64,000 bases of DNA from Aggregatibacter kilianii (GCF_003129965.1 NZ_NRCJ01000011.1:41567-105566), one strand, 5' to 3'; shown: positions 20,190 through 29,997, counted from the stretch's first letter. Notes: generated by a model from the letters alone, not told the origin. A program made the numbers and translations.

Positions 20190-21266
20190 CTATTTCACCA
20201 CAATAAATTCCGCCGTAGCTTGTCGCTCAATTAATTTGCCAACCGGGTAAAGTTCTACACCGGCTTTTTGCGCAACGGCGAAAACCTCATCTTTTGCTTC
20301 CGGTTTCACGGCGATGAGTAAACCGCCGGAGGTTTGCGGATCGCATAATACGGCTTTTTGCAGATCGTTAATCGGCGCGATTTTGTGTCCATAGCTGTCG
20401 AAATTTCGATTGGTGCCGCCCGGGATACAGCCTTGTGCGATGTAATCGTACACACCGTCCAAGGTTTTCACGTTGGCGAAATCCACTTCGGCATTGAGGT
20501 CGGAGCCTTCGCAAATTTCCGCTAAATGCCCCAACAAGCCGAAACCGGTGACGTCGGTCATGGCGGTTACGCCGTCAATATGGGAAAACTCGTTGCCGAT
20601 AAGGTTCATTTGACACATCCAATGGGTTGCCAAACCTTTGTGTTCCGGTTTTAATTTGCCTTTTTTCTCTGCAGTAGTTAACACGCCGATGCCCAGCGGT
20701 TTGGTTAAATACAGATGACATCCTGCTTCTGCTGAGGCATTGCGTTTCACTTTTTCCGTGTCAATAATGCCCGTCACCGCCAAGCCGAAAATCGGTTCGG
20801 GTGAATCGATGGAATGCCCGCCGGCAAGGGCGATACCCGCTTGCTGACAGGCAAAACGCCCACCGTCGATGATGCGTTGCGCCACACTCGCGGGCAATTT
20901 GTTAATCGGGAAGCCGAACACCGCAATCGCCATAATCGGCTTACCGCCCATGGCGAAAATGTCGCTCACGGCGTTAGTTGCTGCGATACGTCCGAAATCA
21001 AAAGGATCGTCCACAATGGGCATGAAAAAGTCGGTGGTACTGATAATCGACGTACCATTGCCTAAATCATACACCGCCGCGTCATCTTTGGTGTCGTTGC
21101 CGACCAACAGATTCGGATCAATAAACGGAGCCATTTCGGTATGCAAAATTTCCTCTAAAACCTTAGGCGATATTTTGCAACCTCAACCGGCACCGTGGCT
21201 ATATTGTGTCAGTCGGATGTCGTCGATTAGCTCATCTTGCACACCGTGCAAAGCCTGCTCTGTCAT
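20190..21266 (-). CDS. selD: Selenophosphate synthetase SelD, itself a selenoprotein (in-frame UGA)
   Basis: SelD makes selenophosphate, the selenium donor for Sec-tRNA, from selenide and ATP. A conventional reading stops at a TGA at 21183-21185. Reading it as selenocysteine gives a 358-aa protein beginning [20 protein letters not shown] with YSHGAGUGCKISP at residues 22-34. Sec 28 sits exactly where E. coli SelD has its catalytic Cys. The start ATG 21266 has an AAGGA site upstream. Further motifs are [19 protein letters not shown] and FGLLGHL. A hairpin suited to be the SECIS lies right after the UGA. Gene callers would truncate this gene to start after the TGA. Confidence 0.95.
21142..21179 (-). 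promoter_or_regulatory. Putative SECIS element of selD
   Basis: Four bases past the UGA, the mRNA can fold with a perfect 8-bp lower stem (TGCAAAAT with ATTTTGCA). An inner stem CCTA/TAG-GG with one bulge follows, and the apical loop reads AGGTTT. The distance and the GGU-containing loop resemble the E. coli fdhF SECIS bound by SelB. Fold judged by eye only. Confidence 0.75.
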
Positions 21267-21354
21267 GTTTACTTCCTTTTTGTTAAACGAATAGCGTGAT
21301 TATAGCTTTATTGGGCTAAGGATTCATTGTCTGAAATCAATTTCTTCGGAAACA

Positions 21355-21384
21355 AAAAAATGCGGTGAAAACTCACCGCACTTT
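21355..21384 (-). terminator. Terminator after pntB
   Basis: On the minus strand GCGGTGA, a 4-base loop and TCACCGC (21362-21368 with 21373-21379) are followed by a run of T. An uptake signal (21375-21383) forms one arm. Confidence 0.75.
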
Positions 21385-21413
21385 TGTCTTTTATATTGTC
21401 ATTTAAAATCCAA

Positions 21414-22838
21414 TTAAAGCGCTTTTAAAATGTCATCCACACGTTCTTTGGCATCACCAAACAGCATTTGGGTGTTTTCTTTGAAGAACAGCGGATTTTG
21501 CACGCCTGCGTAGCCGGTATTCATTGAACGTTTGAATACCACCACGTTAGCGGCTTTCCACACTTCTAACACCGGCATACCGGCGATTGGGCTGTGCGGA
21601 TCGTCCATTGCCGCCGGGTTCACGGTGTCGTTGGCGCCGATAACCAAGACGGTGTCGGTGTCGGCGAAATCGTCGTTGATTTCATCCATTTCCAACACAA
21701 TGTCGTAAGGCACTTTGGCTTCCGCCAATAACACGTTCATGTGGCCCGGCAAGCGTCCGGCAACAGGGTGGATACCGAAACGCACGTTGACGCCGCGTTC
21801 GCGTAATTTTTGCGTAATTTCCGCTACCGGATATTGCGCTTGCGCCACCGCCATGCCGTATCCCGGGGTGATGATCACGGAGCTGGAGTTTTTCAGCAAT
21901 TCCGCCACTTCTTCTGCGGTGGTTTCACGGTGTTCGCCTTGTTCCGCGTCGGAAGACACCTGAACATCATTGCCGAAACCGCCTGCGATAACGCTGATGA
22001 AGGAGCGGTTCATGGCTTTACACATGATGTAGGACAGGATCGCACCGGAAGAACCCACCAGCGCACCAGTCACAATTAACAGGTCGTTGCTGAGCATGAA
22101 ACCTGCTGCTGCAGCCGCCCAACCGGAATAGGAGTTCAACATAGACACAACCACCGGCATATCCGCACCGCCGATGGATGCCACCAAGTGCCAGCCGAAG
22201 GCAAGGGCAATCACGGTCATGATTAATACCGGGAAGATGTTGTCCGGATTATTCAGGAACGCCACCATCAATAATGCAGAAACCACCAACGCCGCTAAGT
22301 TTAGTTTGTGACGATGCGGCAACATTAACGCTTTGGAATCAATTTTTCCGCTTAATTTACCGAATGCCACAACAGAACCGGTGAACGTTACCGCACCGAT
22401 GAAGATGCCGAGGAACACTTCCACGTTATGCACGCTGGCAAGTGCGGCTTGTTCCGCAAGGAATTTCGCCTGTTCCACATCGTTTAAGCCGTTCGGCATG
22501 GTCGGAATATCATGTAAACCGTAGCTGTTATAGCCCACCAAAACGGCAGCTAAACCCACGAAACTGTGCAAGATCGCAACCAGTTCCGGCATTTCGGTCA
22601 TTTCCACTTTTAATGCGCGTTGAATACCGATAATGCCGCCGATCACCATCGCAATGATAATCCACAATGTGCCTTCGGATTTCGGTCCGAAAATAGTCGC
22701 GATGAGTGCGATACCCATCCCGATAATGCCGTACCAACACCCTGCTTTCGCGGTTTCATGTTTGGAAAGACCGGCTAAGCTCATGATAAAGAGCAACGCT
22801 GCCACAATATACGCAGCTTGTACAAAACCTTCTGACAT
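21414..22838 (-). CDS. pntB: NAD(P) transhydrogenase subunit beta PntB
   Basis: PntB is the beta subunit of the proton-translocating transhydrogenase. It provides eight or nine membrane helices (to about residue 270) and the C-terminal NADP-binding domain III, marked by [32 protein letters not shown] and [14 protein letters not shown]. The 474-aa length fits the family. ATG 22838 has an AAGGAGAAAACG ribosome site. It begins 10 bases after pntA, as one operon. The enzyme uses the proton gradient to make NADPH from NADH. Confidence 0.97.
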   Translation of the reverse strand: MSEGFVQAAYIVAALLFIMSLAGLSKHETAKAGCWYGIIGMGIALIATIFGPKSEGTLWIIIAMVIGGIIGIQRALKVEMTEMPELVAILHSFVGLAAVLVGYNSYGLHDIPTMPNGLNDVEQAKFLAEQAALASVHNVEVFLGIFIGAVTFTGSVVAFGKLSGKIDSKALMLPHRHKLNLAALVVSALLMVAFLNNPDNIFPVLIMTVIALAFGWHLVASIGGADMPVVVSMLNSYSGWAAAAAGFMLSNDLLIVTGALVGSSGAILSYIMCKAMNRSFISVIAGGFGNDVQVSSDAEQGEHRETTAEEVAELLKNSSSVIITPGYGMAVAQAQYPVAEITQKLRERGVNVRFGIHPVAGRLPGHMNVLLAEAKVPYDIVLEMDEINDDFADTDTVLVIGANDTVNPAAMDDPHSPIAGMPVLEVWKAANVVVFKRSMNTGYAGVQNPLFFKENTQMLFGDAKERVDDILKAL

Positions 22839-22848
22839 CGTTTTCTCC

Positions 22849-24381
22849 TTAGCCTTTTCTAAACATAGAAAGCATACGTTGAGTGACGCGGAAGCCACCG
22901 AAAATGTTGATGCTTGCCACTAAAATCGCAATGAACGCCAACACGCTGATGAAAGGATTACCTTGTGAGATTTGCAATAATGCGCCCACGATGATAATGC
23001 CCGAAATGGCGTTGGTTACCGCCATGAGCGGCGTATGCAACGCGTGGCTGACATTCCAAACCACATAATAGCCGACCACACAGGCCAGTACGAACACGGT
23101 TAAGTGAGAAAGGAAGGCTGCCGGCGCAATGGAAGTGAGCCATAAGAACAGAATGCCGACCACCGCCATGATGCCGTATTTCTTACGTGGATCTGCCGGT
23201 TTTTCTTCTTTTTTAGCCGCACTTGCTGCCGGTTTGGCTTGTTGCGGTTGAGCGGAAACTTGAATCGGCGGAGCCGGCCAAGTCACTTCGCCGTCACGAA
23301 TGACGGTTACGCCGCGCAATACCACATCGTCAAAATTAATGTCGATTTGACCGTCTTTGTTTTTGCAAAGTAATTTCAATAAGTTGACGAGGTTGGTGCC
23401 GTAAAGTTGGGAGGATTGGGTTGGCAGGCGACTTGGTAAATCGGTGTAACCGATGATTTTTACTTGATTGTCGGTGACCACCACTTCGCCCGCTTTGCTC
23501 AGTTCGCAGTTACCGCCGGTAGCCGCCGCCAAATCCACGATCACGCTACCCGGTTTCATGGACGCCACCATTTCTTTGGTGATTAAACGCGGTGCCGGTT
23601 TACCCGGGATTAACGCGGTGGTGATGATAATATCCACTTCTTTCGCTTGTTCGGCGTAAAGTTCAAGCGCGCGACGATTGAACTCATCGGACATCACTTT
23701 TGCGTAACCGTCGCCGCTGCCGCCTTCTTCTTTGAAATCGATTTCAAGGAAGCTGGCACCCATACTTTCAACCTGTTCTTTTACTTCCGGACGGGAGTCA
23801 AAAGCACGCACGATAGCGCCAAGGCTGTTTGCCGCACCAATCGCCGCAAGACCGGCAACACCCGCACCGATAACCAACACTTTCGCCGGCGGTACTTTAC
23901 CTGCGGCGGTAATTTGCCCGGTGAAGAAGCTGCCGAATTCATGAGCAGCTTCCACCACCGCACGATAACCGGCAATATTCGCCATGGAACTTAACGCATC
24001 GAGCGCCTGTGCACGGGAAATACGCGGCACGGCATCCATCGCCAATACATTGATTTTTTTCGCTGAGAGTTTTTCCATTAATTGCGGATTTTGCGCCGGC
24101 CAAATAAAGCTGACCAAGGTCGCACCGTCTTTCATTAAGGCAATTTCGTCGTCGGTCGGCGCATTGACTTTAAAAATAATGTCTGCGTTCCAAACCTGTG
24201 CTGCATCGCCGATTTTCGCGCCGGCGGCTGCAAATGCCTGATCCTCAAAGCTTGCTTTAAAACCCGCATCATGTTCAACAATCACCTCAAAGCCAAGCTT
24301 TAAAATTTGCTGAACCGTCTTCGGCGTTGCCGCCACGCGACTTTCATTATCAAGCAGTTCTCTAGGTACACCAATTAACAT
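22849..24381 (-). CDS. pntA: NAD(P) transhydrogenase subunit alpha PntA
   Basis: PntA holds the NAD-binding domain I of the transhydrogenase and three or four C-terminal membrane helices. At 510 aa it equals the E. coli protein. It starts [20 protein letters not shown], has the Rossmann loop [22 protein letters not shown] cut here to its core GAGVAGLAA near residue 175, and the mobile-loop region [17 protein letters not shown]. The region around 383-410 is an Ala/Lys/Pro-rich linker to the membrane part. It forms an operon with pntB. Confidence 0.97.
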   Translation of the reverse strand: MLIGVPRELLDNESRVAATPKTVQQILKLGFEVIVEHDAGFKASFEDQAFAAAGAKIGDAAQVWNADIIFKVNAPTDDEIALMKDGATLVSFIWPAQNPQLMEKLSAKKINVLAMDAVPRISRAQALDALSSMANIAGYRAVVEAAHEFGSFFTGQITAAGKVPPAKVLVIGAGVAGLAAIGAANSLGAIVRAFDSRPEVKEQVESMGASFLEIDFKEEGGSGDGYAKVMSDEFNRRALELYAEQAKEVDIIITTALIPGKPAPRLITKEMVASMKPGSVIVDLAAATGGNCELSKAGEVVVTDNQVKIIGYTDLPSRLPTQSSQLYGTNLVNLLKLLCKNKDGQIDINFDDVVLRGVTVIRDGEVTWPAPPIQVSAQPQQAKPAASAAKKEEKPADPRKKYGIMAVVGILFLWLTSIAPAAFLSHLTVFVLACVVGYYVVWNVSHALHTPLMAVTNAISGIIIVGALLQISQGNPFISVLAFIAILVASINIFGGFRVTQRMLSMFRKG

Positions 24382-24676
24382 AATGATTCCCTTTGATTGA
24401 TTAATGATTTGGGTAAAATTACCCGCCCGAAATGACTATTTTTTAAAAGTCAAACTGTGGCTAACTCTATCATTGTTCGGTCAAAAACTGAAAAAGTTTT
24501 TCGGCTTTTTATGCGATATGTGATCCCGATTATAATTTGTTTAATTGTTCAAAAGGATTAGAAATTCATCGCCTGCTTTGCTATCTTACGCGCCAACCGT
24601 TTTTCCGCCGTTTAACTGCAGCGTGTTAAAAAACACTGCCAAAATAAACCGCACTTTTATACACAAGGCTAACAAA

Positions 24677-25402
24677 ATGCAATTACCTTCATTACAACCC
24701 GCCACCTTAATCCGTCGTTACAAACGCTTTTTAGCCGATGTACAACTGCCGAACGGCGACATCACTACCCTGCACTGCGCCAACACCGGCGCCATGATCG
24801 GCTGTGGCGCGGAAGGCGATACGGTGTGGTATTCCACCTCCGATAGCACCACACGTAAATACCCAAGCTCTTGGGAATTGACCCAACTGGCAAACGGCAA
24901 CCTGGTTTGCATTAATACCCACCGTTCCAATCAGCTCACTTTCGATGCCTTACAAAAAAAGCAAATTTTTGAGCTTGCCATGTATGACGAAATTCACCCT
25001 GAAGTGAAATACGGCGAAGAAAACAGCCGTATTGATTTTCTGCTGAAAGGCAAAGATCTACCCGATTGCTATGTGGAAGTGAAATCCATCACTTATGTGG
25101 ACAAGGACAAAAAACTCGGTATGTTCCCCGATGCCGTCACCACGCGCGGGCAAAAACACCTGCGCGAATTGATTGCCATGAAAAAACAGGGACACCGCGC
25201 GGTGATTTTCTTCTGCGGGCTGCATGACGGCTTCGATCATTTCCAAATCGCCAAACACATCGATCCCAAATATGACGAACTGCTCCGCCAAGCATTAAAA
25301 GAAGGCGTGGAAGTCTATGCGTACGCCGCCGAGTTTGAAAAAACACAAGGAATTCCGACCGCACTTAACTTGACGAAAGTCGTGCCGTTTAAACCGGATT
25401 AA
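24677..25402 (+). CDS. sfsA: SfsA, sugar fermentation stimulation protein
   Basis: SfsA is a DNA/RNA-binding protein with a restriction-endonuclease-like fold. Overproduction stimulates maltose use in E. coli, but its real role is unclear. The 241-aa protein has the family markers [34 protein letters not shown], and the nuclease-fold core [20 protein letters not shown] (Asp ... Glu-x-Lys). The frame is open 44 codons upstream, but ATG 24677 starts the conserved part and has AAGG at a workable distance. Divergent from pntA. A TATAAT at 24531-24536 could be its -10. Confidence 0.95.
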   Translation: MQLPSLQPATLIRRYKRFLADVQLPNGDITTLHCANTGAMIGCGAEGDTVWYSTSDSTTRKYPSSWELTQLANGNLVCINTHRSNQLTFDALQKKQIFELAMYDEIHPEVKYGEENSRIDFLLKGKDLPDCYVEVKSITYVDKDKKLGMFPDAVTTRGQKHLRELIAMKKQGHRAVIFFCGLHDGFDHFQIAKHIDPKYDELLRQALKEGVEVYAYAAEFEKTQGIPTALNLTKVVPFKPD

Positions 25403-25420
25403 GTTTGATTCAATTTATTT

Positions 25421-25476
25421 GATAATTATTTTCATTAAAGTACTTGACTTTACCTTTGAGAACAATTATCATTTAG
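25421..25476 (+). promoter_or_regulatory. Strong promoter with two Fur-box-like sites
   Basis: -35 TTGACT (25444-25449), a 17-base spacer and -10 TATCAT (25467-25472) form a near-consensus promoter. Two 19-base sites resemble the Fur box GATAATGATAATCATTATC: 25421-25439 (14 of 19 by my count) and 25458-25476 (12 of 19, covering the -10). No protein gene follows before a terminator. Confidence 0.65.
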
Positions 25477-25478
25477 AA

Positions 25479-25548
25479 CATTCAAACAATAATAGATAAT
25501 CACTCCAACATTTAACGCCTCCTCCCCCACAAAAGAGGCGTTTTTTTT
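25479..25548 (+). ncRNA. Candidate Fur-regulated small RNA, about 70 nt
   Basis: Transcription from the promoter above would begin near 25479 and end at the intrinsic terminator 25514-25548. No open frame of useful size lies between. The RNA would have an A/U-rich unstructured 5' half and a terminator hairpin. The loop of that hairpin is C-rich (ctcccccac), complementary to ribosome-binding GGAGG sequences. This is the layout of iron-sparing sRNAs such as RyhB, and Fur-regulated sRNAs are known in Haemophilus and Aggregatibacter. I cannot say whether this is a homologue of any named one. Confidence 0.5.
25514..25548 (+). terminator. Intrinsic terminator upstream of tyrS
   Basis: An 8-bp stem AACGCCTC with GAGGCGTT (25514-25521 and 25535-25542), a 13-base C-rich loop and eight T. 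Confidence 0.85.
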
Positions 25549-25602
25549 GTCTGAAATTTGCCGTTCCTAGGCAAAAACCATTCAAATTTGGCGAATAATC
25601 TC

Positions 25603-25608
25603 TATAAT
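25603..25608 (+). promoter_or_regulatory. tyrS -10 element
   Basis: A consensus TATAAT lies 38 bases before the tyrS ATG, with only a weak -35 (TTCAAA, 25581-25586, spacer 16). The upstream terminator implies tyrS needs its own promoter. Confidence 0.5.
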
Positions 25609-25646
25609 GTAGCCTTTCTGTAAATTGAATAACATTAGGACATCAC

Positions 25647-26834
25647 ATGACTGATATGAATACCGTTCTCGCGGAACTAAAGCGCGGTGTAGATGAAATT
25701 CTTTCCGAACAGGATTTAATTGAGAAACTTAAAGAAAACCGCCCGTTGCGCGTGAAACTCGGTGCCGATCCGACAGCGCCGGATATTCATTTAGGTCACA
25801 CCGTGGTGTTAAATAAATTACGCCAATTCCAAAATTTCGGTCATGAAGTGATTTTCCTCATCGGCGATTTCACCGGCATGGTGGGCGATCCGTCCGGCAA
25901 AAACACCACCCGTCCGCCGCTTAGTCGCGAAGACGTGCTACGCAACGCGGAAACCTACAAACAGCAAATCTATAAAATTCTGGATCCGCAAAAAACCCGC
26001 ATTGTGTTCAACTCCGAATGGTTGGGCAAACTCGGCACCGAAGGCATGATTCGCCTGGCGAGCAATTACACCGTCGCGCGTATGTTAGAACGTGACGATT
26101 TCAAAAAACGCTTTAGCAACAACCAACCGATTGCTATCCACGAATTTATTTATCCGCTCCTGCAAGGGCACGATTCCGTCGCCTTGGAAGCCGACGTTGA
26201 ACTGGGCGGTACCGACCAGAAATTCAATTTATTGGTGGGACGCGAACTGCAAAAATCCGCCAGTCAAAAACCGCAAGTGGCAATCACGCTGCCGTTATTG
26301 GTGGGCTTGGATGGCGAGAAAAAAATGTCCAAATCCCTCGGCAACTACATCGGCGTCACTGATGCGCCTAGTGACATGTTCGGCAAAATCATGTCCATTT
26401 CCGATGAATTAATGTGGGATTGGTACAACCTGCTTTCCTTCCGTCCGTTAACGGAAATCGCCCAATTAAAACAAGAGGTGGCGAACGGCAAAAATCCGCG
26501 TGATGTAAAAATTCTATTAGCAAAAGAAATCATCGCCCGCTTCCACAACGAAGCCGATGCAGACGCTGCAGAACAGGAATTCATCAACCGTTTCCAAAAA
26601 GGCGCGATGCCTGACGAGATGCCGGAATTTACTTTTGAAGGCGAAATTGGGCTTGCCAACCTGCTAAAAGAAGCCGGTCTGGTCGCTTCCACCTCCGAAG
26701 CCAACCGTATGGTGCAGCAAGGCGGCGTGAAAATCGACGGCGAAAAAGTGGAAGACGCCAAACTGATCGTCACCGCCTCAACCGCCGTTTACCAAGTGGG
26801 TAAACGCAAATTCGCCAAAGTGACGGTGAAATAA
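25647..26834 (+). CDS. tyrS: Tyrosyl-tRNA synthetase
   Basis: TyrRS charges tRNA-Tyr. The 395-aa class I synthetase has the HIGH motif as HLGH (about residues 46-49), the [12 protein letters not shown] tyrosine-site block, and KMSKS in KKMSKSLGN (about 230). A C-terminal S4 RNA-binding domain has [16 protein letters not shown]. The TAGGA site 6 bases before ATG 25647 supports the start. The length and spacing fit the TyrZ-like branch found in Haemophilus rather than the 424-aa E. coli type. Confidence 0.96.
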   Translation: MTDMNTVLAELKRGVDEILSEQDLIEKLKENRPLRVKLGADPTAPDIHLGHTVVLNKLRQFQNFGHEVIFLIGDFTGMVGDPSGKNTTRPPLSREDVLRNAETYKQQIYKILDPQKTRIVFNSEWLGKLGTEGMIRLASNYTVARMLERDDFKKRFSNNQPIAIHEFIYPLLQGHDSVALEADVELGGTDQKFNLLVGRELQKSASQKPQVAITLPLLVGLDGEKKMSKSLGNYIGVTDAPSDMFGKIMSISDELMWDWYNLLSFRPLTEIAQLKQEVANGKNPRDVKILLAKEIIARFHNEADADAAEQEFINRFQKGAMPDEMPEFTFEGEIGLANLLKEAGLVASTSEANRMVQQGGVKIDGEKVEDAKLIVTASTAVYQVGKRKFAKVTVK

Positions 26835-26849
26835 AAACAGCCCGAAAAC

Positions 26850-26890
26850 TGACCGCACTTTCATGCACGCCATAAAGTGCGGTTATTTTT
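26850..26890 (+). terminator. Inverted uptake-signal terminator after tyrS
   Basis: Uptake signals at 26852-26860 and 26875-26883 form a 10-bp stem followed by tattttt. Confidence 0.75.
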
Positions 26891-26909
26891 AACTGCGTTT
26901 TGAAATGAT

Positions 26910-27491
26910 ATGCCTAAAATCGTTCTCATCAGACATGTAACGCCATTGGTTGATGGTGACAAATGCAATGCCTCCATAGCCCAAAAACGTTTACTTGAAT
27001 ATAATCAAACCGAACGCTTGGCACTAAATGAAATAAATTCCTTCAAACAAAGTTCTACATATCAGGATATTTTAACAATCAAGAAACGCTTTGTTTCTCC
27101 TCTGATTAGGGCACAAAAAACGGCTGATTATTTATTCCCAAGCCATGAATTAATTACTCTGGAAGATTTAAAAGAGTTTGATCTAAAAATAATCAATATT
27201 CCAAAAATAAAACTCACACTTAACTCATGGTTTATTCTTTCCAGAATTTTATGGCTATTGGGATTAAATAAAACGCAAAGAAATATAAGAGAAGAAAAGA
27301 AGCGGGTTGAAAAGTTACTGCCAACGTTGCTAGAACAAGATTGCTGTATTGTCAGCCATGGTTTTATTCAACATGAAATAAAAAAACATTTGAAGAAAAA
27401 TCACTTTATAAAATCATTTCATGAAAAGAACGGATGTTTTTGTGTAGAGATATTCCAAAATTTTACATTCAAACAAAATACAAATTTATAG
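26910..27491 (+). CDS. Histidine phosphatase superfamily protein
   Basis: A 193-aa protein with the phosphoglycerate-mutase-like core: LIRHVTPL at residues 6-13 (the phospho-acceptor His of the RH motif, with the usual Gly replaced by Val), SPLIRAQKTADYL (second Arg), an acidic ELITLEDLKEFDL stretch and VSHGFIQHEI with the second catalytic His. The substrate is unknown. It is much more A/T-rich than tyrS and scrK on either side and has no uptake signal. ATG 26910 lacks a clear ribosome site. It looks like a recently acquired single gene. Confidence 0.75.
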   Translation: MPKIVLIRHVTPLVDGDKCNASIAQKRLLEYNQTERLALNEINSFKQSSTYQDILTIKKRFVSPLIRAQKTADYLFPSHELITLEDLKEFDLKIINIPKIKLTLNSWFILSRILWLLGLNKTQRNIREEKKRVEKLLPTLLEQDCCIVSHGFIQHEIKKHLKKNHFIKSFHEKNGCFCVEIFQNFTFKQNTNL

Positions 27492-27511
27492 CTTAATAAC
27501 AGGAGCATGTG

Positions 27512-28438
27512 ATGAATCAAAAAATCTGGGTACTGGGTGATGCCGTGGTGGATTTAATTCCGGACGGGGAAAACCATTATTTGCGTTGTGCGGGCGGGGC
27601 GCCGGCGAATGTGGCGGTGGGCATTGCCCGTTTAGGCGGCGACAGCGCGTTTATCGGTCGCGTGGGCAAAGATCCTTTAGGCGAATTTATGCAACAAACC
27701 CTGCAACAAGAAAACGTGCAAACCGCTCATATGATTCTTGATCCACAACAACGCACTTCCACGGTGGTGGTCGGTTTAGACAACGGCGAACGCAGTTTTA
27801 CCTTTATGGTGAACCCAAGTGCGGATCAGTTTTTGCAGGTCGCCGATTTGCCGAATTTCCAAGCGAATGAATGGCTGCACTGCTGCTCCATTGCGTTAAT
27901 CAATAACCCGTCCCGCGAAACCACCTTTGAAGCCATTCGTCGCATTAAAGCGGCAGGCGGATTTTTCTCCTTCGATCCGAATTTGCGCGAATCTCTGTGG
28001 GCAAGTTTTGAAGACATGAAGCAAACCGTTATGCAGGCAGTCGCATTGGCGGATGTGTTGAAATTTTCGGAAGAAGAACTGACGCTGCTCACCGACACCC
28101 AAACTTTAGACGAAGCGTTTGAAAAAATCACCGCACTTTATCCGGAGAAATTGATTATCGTCACCCTAGGCAAAGACGGTGCGCTCTATCACCTCAACCA
28201 AACCCGTGAAATCGTCGCCGGCAAGCCGTTACAACCGGTGGACACTACCGGCGCGGGCGATGCTTTCGTGGGCGGGTTGCTGTCCGGTTTATCGCAACAT
28301 GAAAACTGGCATGAACATGAGGTTTTAGTCGACATTATCCGCCAAGCCAATGCCTGCGGTGCCTTGGCGACCACGGCAAAAGGTGCCATGTCCGCCTTGC
28401 CGAATAAAGCACAATTGGCGGCGTTTTTGGCAAAGTAA
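27512..28438 (+). CDS. scrK: Fructokinase ScrK (PfkB family)
   Basis: A 308-aa ribokinase-fold sugar kinase. PfkB signature 1 is GGAPANVAVGIARLGG (about 27-42) and signature 2 is DTTGAGDAFVGGLLSG (about 247-262, catalytic Asp 253). Its place upstream of a sucrose-6-phosphate hydrolase gene points to fructose phosphorylation after sucrose cleavage, although amino-imidazole riboside kinase relatives look similar. AGGAG lies 6 bases before ATG 27512. An overlapping upstream GTG is less likely. A sucrose PTS permease (scrA) and repressor are not in the window. Confidence 0.88.
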   Translation: MNQKIWVLGDAVVDLIPDGENHYLRCAGGAPANVAVGIARLGGDSAFIGRVGKDPLGEFMQQTLQQENVQTAHMILDPQQRTSTVVVGLDNGERSFTFMVNPSADQFLQVADLPNFQANEWLHCCSIALINNPSRETTFEAIRRIKAAGGFFSFDPNLRESLWASFEDMKQTVMQAVALADVLKFSEEELTLLTDTQTLDEAFEKITALYPEKLIIVTLGKDGALYHLNQTREIVAGKPLQPVDTTGAGDAFVGGLLSGLSQHENWHEHEVLVDIIRQANACGALATTAKGAMSALPNKAQLAAFLAK

Positions 28439-28458
28439 TTCCTCGCCGAATCTAATTT

Positions 28459-28529
28459 GTAGGGGCGGGTCCTGTGCCCGCCCGTAAATATCAAATCAAA
28501 ATTTGGGCGGGCACAGGACCCGCCCCTAC
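28459..28529. repeat. Perfect 25-bp inverted repeat between scrK and scrB
   Basis: Two 25-base arms, 28459-28483 and 28505-28529 (core gggcgggtcctgtgcccgcc), are perfect complements with a 21-base A/T-rich loop. This is a dispersed GC-rich palindromic element; a degenerate relative occurs at about 55405-55425. In the scrK-scrB transcript it would form a very stable hairpin. Confidence 0.85.
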
Positions 28530-28540
28530 GAGGCCCCTCT

Positions 28541-29992
28541 ATGCATATTTTCAACAACGGAAAATACAAAAGCATCCTTGCGGCAGAATCCGGTGAGCTT
28601 GCGGAAATTGCTCAAACCGTGCAAAAAGACAAAGATTTTCGCCCGACCTACCATCTTGCGCCGCCGACGGGATTATTAAACGACCCGAACGGCTTAATTT
28701 TCGACGGTGAAAAATACCATCTTTTTTATCAATGGTTTCCGTTTGATGCCCTGCACGGCATGAAACACTGGAAACATTTCATCACCCGCGATTTTCAACA
28801 CTATGAATCCGCCGACGATTTGATTCCTTGCGAACTGTTTGAATCCCACGGTTGCTATTCCGGCGGAGCGTTAAAAGTCGGCGATAAATTGGCGATGTTT
28901 TACACGGGCAACACCCGCCGCCCAACGGATAATCAACGCGTGCCTTATCAAAATTTAGCGATTTTCGATCTTAACGGAAAATTGCTGAGTAAACGTCCGT
29001 TAATTGAAAACGCCCCTGAAGGCTATACAGAGCACGTTCGCGATCCGAAACCGTTCTTCACCAAAGACGGCAAAATTCGCTTTGTGTGCGGCGCGCAGCG
29101 GGAAAATCTCACCGGCACCGCCATTCTTTTTGAAATGGATAATTTAGCCTCCGAACCGCGTTTATTGGGCGAGCTTTCCCTTCCGGCATTCGACAATGGC
29201 AATGTGTTCATGTGGGAATGCCCGGATTTATTTAAATTGGGCGATAAAGACGTGTTTATTTGGTCGCCGCAAGGCAAACAGCGCGAAGCCCACCAATTCC
29301 AAAATAATTATCATGCGGTGTATGCCGTCGGCAAGCTGGAAGGCTTAACGTTCCATGCCGAGCACATTGCCGAGTTGGATCAGGGCTTTGATTTCTACGC
29401 GCCGCAAACTTTTGCGGGATTGCGCAATGCGGAAAGCACCATCATGTTCGGCTGGTGCGGTTTGCCGGATTTAACCTATCCGACGGATAAATTCAAATGG
29501 CATTCCACCCTCACCCTGCCGCGTGAATTGCGTTTACAGGGCAATCGATTATTTCAACGTGCGATCGTAAAAACGTACGAAAATCTGACCGCACTTTCCG
29601 ACATCACCGTGGAAAATCAGGCGGAAATCACCCATTTGGATCGCGCTTATGTCACGTTCAACGCAAACAACCAAGCCTTCAAGCTTGATTTTTTCCAAAA
29701 CGACAAAGGGCAAAAGCTGATTCTATCTTATGCAAACGGTGTGCTTTGCTTAGATCGTTCCGCCACCGACCAAACGGAACTCATGGAAAAATTCAAAGCC
29801 AAGCGTTATTGCGAAATCGAAAATCTGCAAAAAGTGGAAATTTTCTTTGATCGCTCCGTGGTAGAAATTTTCCTGAACGACGGCGAAAAAGCCATGACCT
29901 CGCGCTTTTTTATTGAGGATCGGAAAAACATGGTTGAAATCGATAGAAAATTAGCGTTGCAAATTGGCTATCCAAAAGAAATTCAAGCTTGA
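28541..29992 (+). CDS. scrB: Sucrose-6-phosphate hydrolase ScrB (GH32)
   Basis: A 483-aa cytoplasmic glycoside hydrolase family 32 enzyme that cleaves sucrose 6-phosphate to glucose 6-phosphate and fructose. The nucleophile motif NDPNG (about residues 46-50) and RDP (about 167-169) are visible. The acid/base EC motif lies in MWECPDLF (about 226), and a C-terminal beta-sandwich has FDRSVVEIFLNDGE. There is no signal peptide. The ribosome site is probably GAGG at 28530-28533, which directly abuts the inverted repeat. It ends at a USS terminator shared with truB. Confidence 0.94.
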   Translation: MHIFNNGKYKSILAAESGELAEIAQTVQKDKDFRPTYHLAPPTGLLNDPNGLIFDGEKYHLFYQWFPFDALHGMKHWKHFITRDFQHYESADDLIPCELFESHGCYSGGALKVGDKLAMFYTGNTRRPTDNQRVPYQNLAIFDLNGKLLSKRPLIENAPEGYTEHVRDPKPFFTKDGKIRFVCGAQRENLTGTAILFEMDNLASEPRLLGELSLPAFDNGNVFMWECPDLFKLGDKDVFIWSPQGKQREAHQFQNNYHAVYAVGKLEGLTFHAEHIAELDQGFDFYAPQTFAGLRNAESTIMFGWCGLPDLTYPTDKFKWHSTLTLPRELRLQGNRLFQRAIVKTYENLTALSDITVENQAEITHLDRAYVTFNANNQAFKLDFFQNDKGQKLILSYANGVLCLDRSATDQTELMEKFKAKRYCEIENLQKVEIFFDRSVVEIFLNDGEKAMTSRFFIEDRKNMVEIDRKLALQIGYPKEIQA

Positions 29993-29997
29993 TAAAC

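Noticed and set aside
20190..21146. selD as a 5'-truncated or frameshifted pseudogene
   Set aside because: The only interruption is one TGA at the catalytic Cys position, with the frame, start codon and ribosome site intact upstream and a SECIS-like hairpin downstream. Selenocysteine explains all of it.
25403..25646. T-box or other riboswitch before tyrS
   Set aside because: No T-box sequence or specifier arrangement is seen. The terminator is far better explained by the separate Fur-type promoter upstream, and tyrS has its own TATAAT.
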